Assembly (NCBI GenBank): GCA_029062985.1
Contig: JAIDPA010000150.1
Coordinates: 1 to 45,379, forward strand
Origin: Muribaculaceae bacterium
GTDB taxonomy: Bacteria > Bacteroidota > Bacteroidia > Bacteroidales > Muribaculaceae
DNA: 45,379 bases
Direction of reading: 5' to 3'
Positions 44,872 through 45,379 of this stretch are shown here, one piece after another (positions within the stretch are counted from its first letter, which is position 1; each line of letters starts with the position of its first letter). The notes beneath the pieces are model-generated. The model saw nothing but the letters and a program-made list of their open reading frames with translations. It searched no databases and was not told where the DNA came from. The position numbers and the translations under genes were made by a program.

Positions 44872-45379
44872 CAAATATAGAAAGAAAGAGGCAACAATTA
44901 CAGGCTACTCTAGATTCGGATAAGACTCTGGAGGAGCGCAATAAAATGGGGCAATTTTCCACTCCATATCCCTTAGCTCGACAAATCTGTGAATATATGA
45001 AAACATTTACAGGAGATCATATTGAATCGTTTCTTGAGCCTTCAATGGGGACTGGTGTTTTCTTTTCCTCTCTTTCTGAAATATCAGAGATTGGGGAGTC
45101 GGTAGGATATGAAATAGACACACACTATTTCAATCCAACGAAAGAGTTATGGAAAAAATATAATATACAGATAATAAACGAGGATTTTTTAGATGCTGTC
45201 CCTGATAAAAAATTTTCTCTCATTATTACTAATCCGCCTTATTCACGTCATCATCATATTCCATTACAAATAAAGCATAAGCTATCAGAAACTATAAAAT
45301 CTCTTTATGGTATAAAACTATCAGCTCTTGCTGGATTACACATATATTTTATCATATTAGCTACTCAATGGCTTAAAGA
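44868..45379 (+). CDS. N6-adenine DNA methyltransferase of the type II system (partial)
   Basis: The ATG overlaps the nuclease stop and the frame is open for 170 codons to the contig end, so it is missing from the ORF track. It shows GQFSTPYPLARQI (motif X), FLEPSMGTGVFF (S-adenosylmethionine-binding motif I) and the catalytic ITNPPYSR, the order of gamma-class adenine methyltransferases. It should protect host DNA against the nuclease encoded before it. The target recognition domain lies beyond the contig. Confidence 0.85.
   Translation, partial: MTNIERKRQQLQATLDSDKTLEERNKMGQFSTPYPLARQICEYMKTFTGDHIESFLEPSMGTGVFFSSLSEISEIGESVGYEIDTHYFNPTKELWKKYNIQIINEDFLDAVPDKKFSLIITNPPYSRHHHIPLQIKHKLSETIKSLYGIKLSALAGLHIYFIILATQWLK

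Overview
The window looks like one complete assembled contig from a member of the Bacteroidales, probably a gut lineage near Muribaculaceae. The family level is inference. The order rests on promoters of the Bacteroidota type (TTG-N19/20-TAnnTTTG, e.g. before the car leader, the efflux operon and a small antitoxin gene), the near absence of Shine-Dalgarno sequences, AT-rich TTTCAATTTT-like tracts before starts, and typical families such as GSCFA, a PG0541-type efflux-associated protein and RelE/Phd, MntA/HepT and GNAT toxin modules. The first ~22-26 bases match the Illumina Nextera transposase adapter, so the left end is an artefact. The right end stops inside a methyltransferase gene.

Layout. 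(1) 1-8650, mostly minus strand, AT-rich accessory/defence island: an unknown gene, type III restriction enzyme (res) and methyltransferase (mod), a DUF3800 protein, an orphan MNT nucleotidyltransferase with an 18-codon remnant of its HEPN partner, a complete MntA/HepT pair, and a Phd/RelE pair whose toxin is frameshifted by a 14-bp tandem duplication. Four copies of one ~60-bp promoter-like cassette precede four of these modules. (2) 8858-19078, plus strand: every enzyme of de novo UMP synthesis (pyrC, carA, carB, pyrK, pyrD, pyrF, pyrE, pyrB), with a strong attenuator-like leader before carA and a PyrB carrying a PyrI-type zinc domain. (3) 19194-27960: a YczE/YitT-like membrane protein, an antitoxin-like gene with a truncated GNAT toxin, then a segment bounded by a ~107-bp direct repeat that holds a GSCFA protein and an RND efflux operon (tolC-like, membrane fusion protein, AcrB-like pump, PG0541-type protein). 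(4) 28014-43691, plus strand: a structured leader and purE, purL, purM, purN, purH, purD, folD, purB, purA, guaB, guaA. This is most of purine synthesis from GAR to AMP and GMP; purF, purC and purK are absent here. (5) 43918-45379: an AT-rich type II restriction pair, XamI-like nuclease plus N6-adenine methyltransferase.

How it works together: the two biosynthetic blocks make UMP, AMP and GMP, and each begins with a transcribed leader ending in an intrinsic terminator, which suggests attenuation. The flanking islands are defence and addiction modules in various states of decay. No rRNA, tRNA or CRISPR array was seen.
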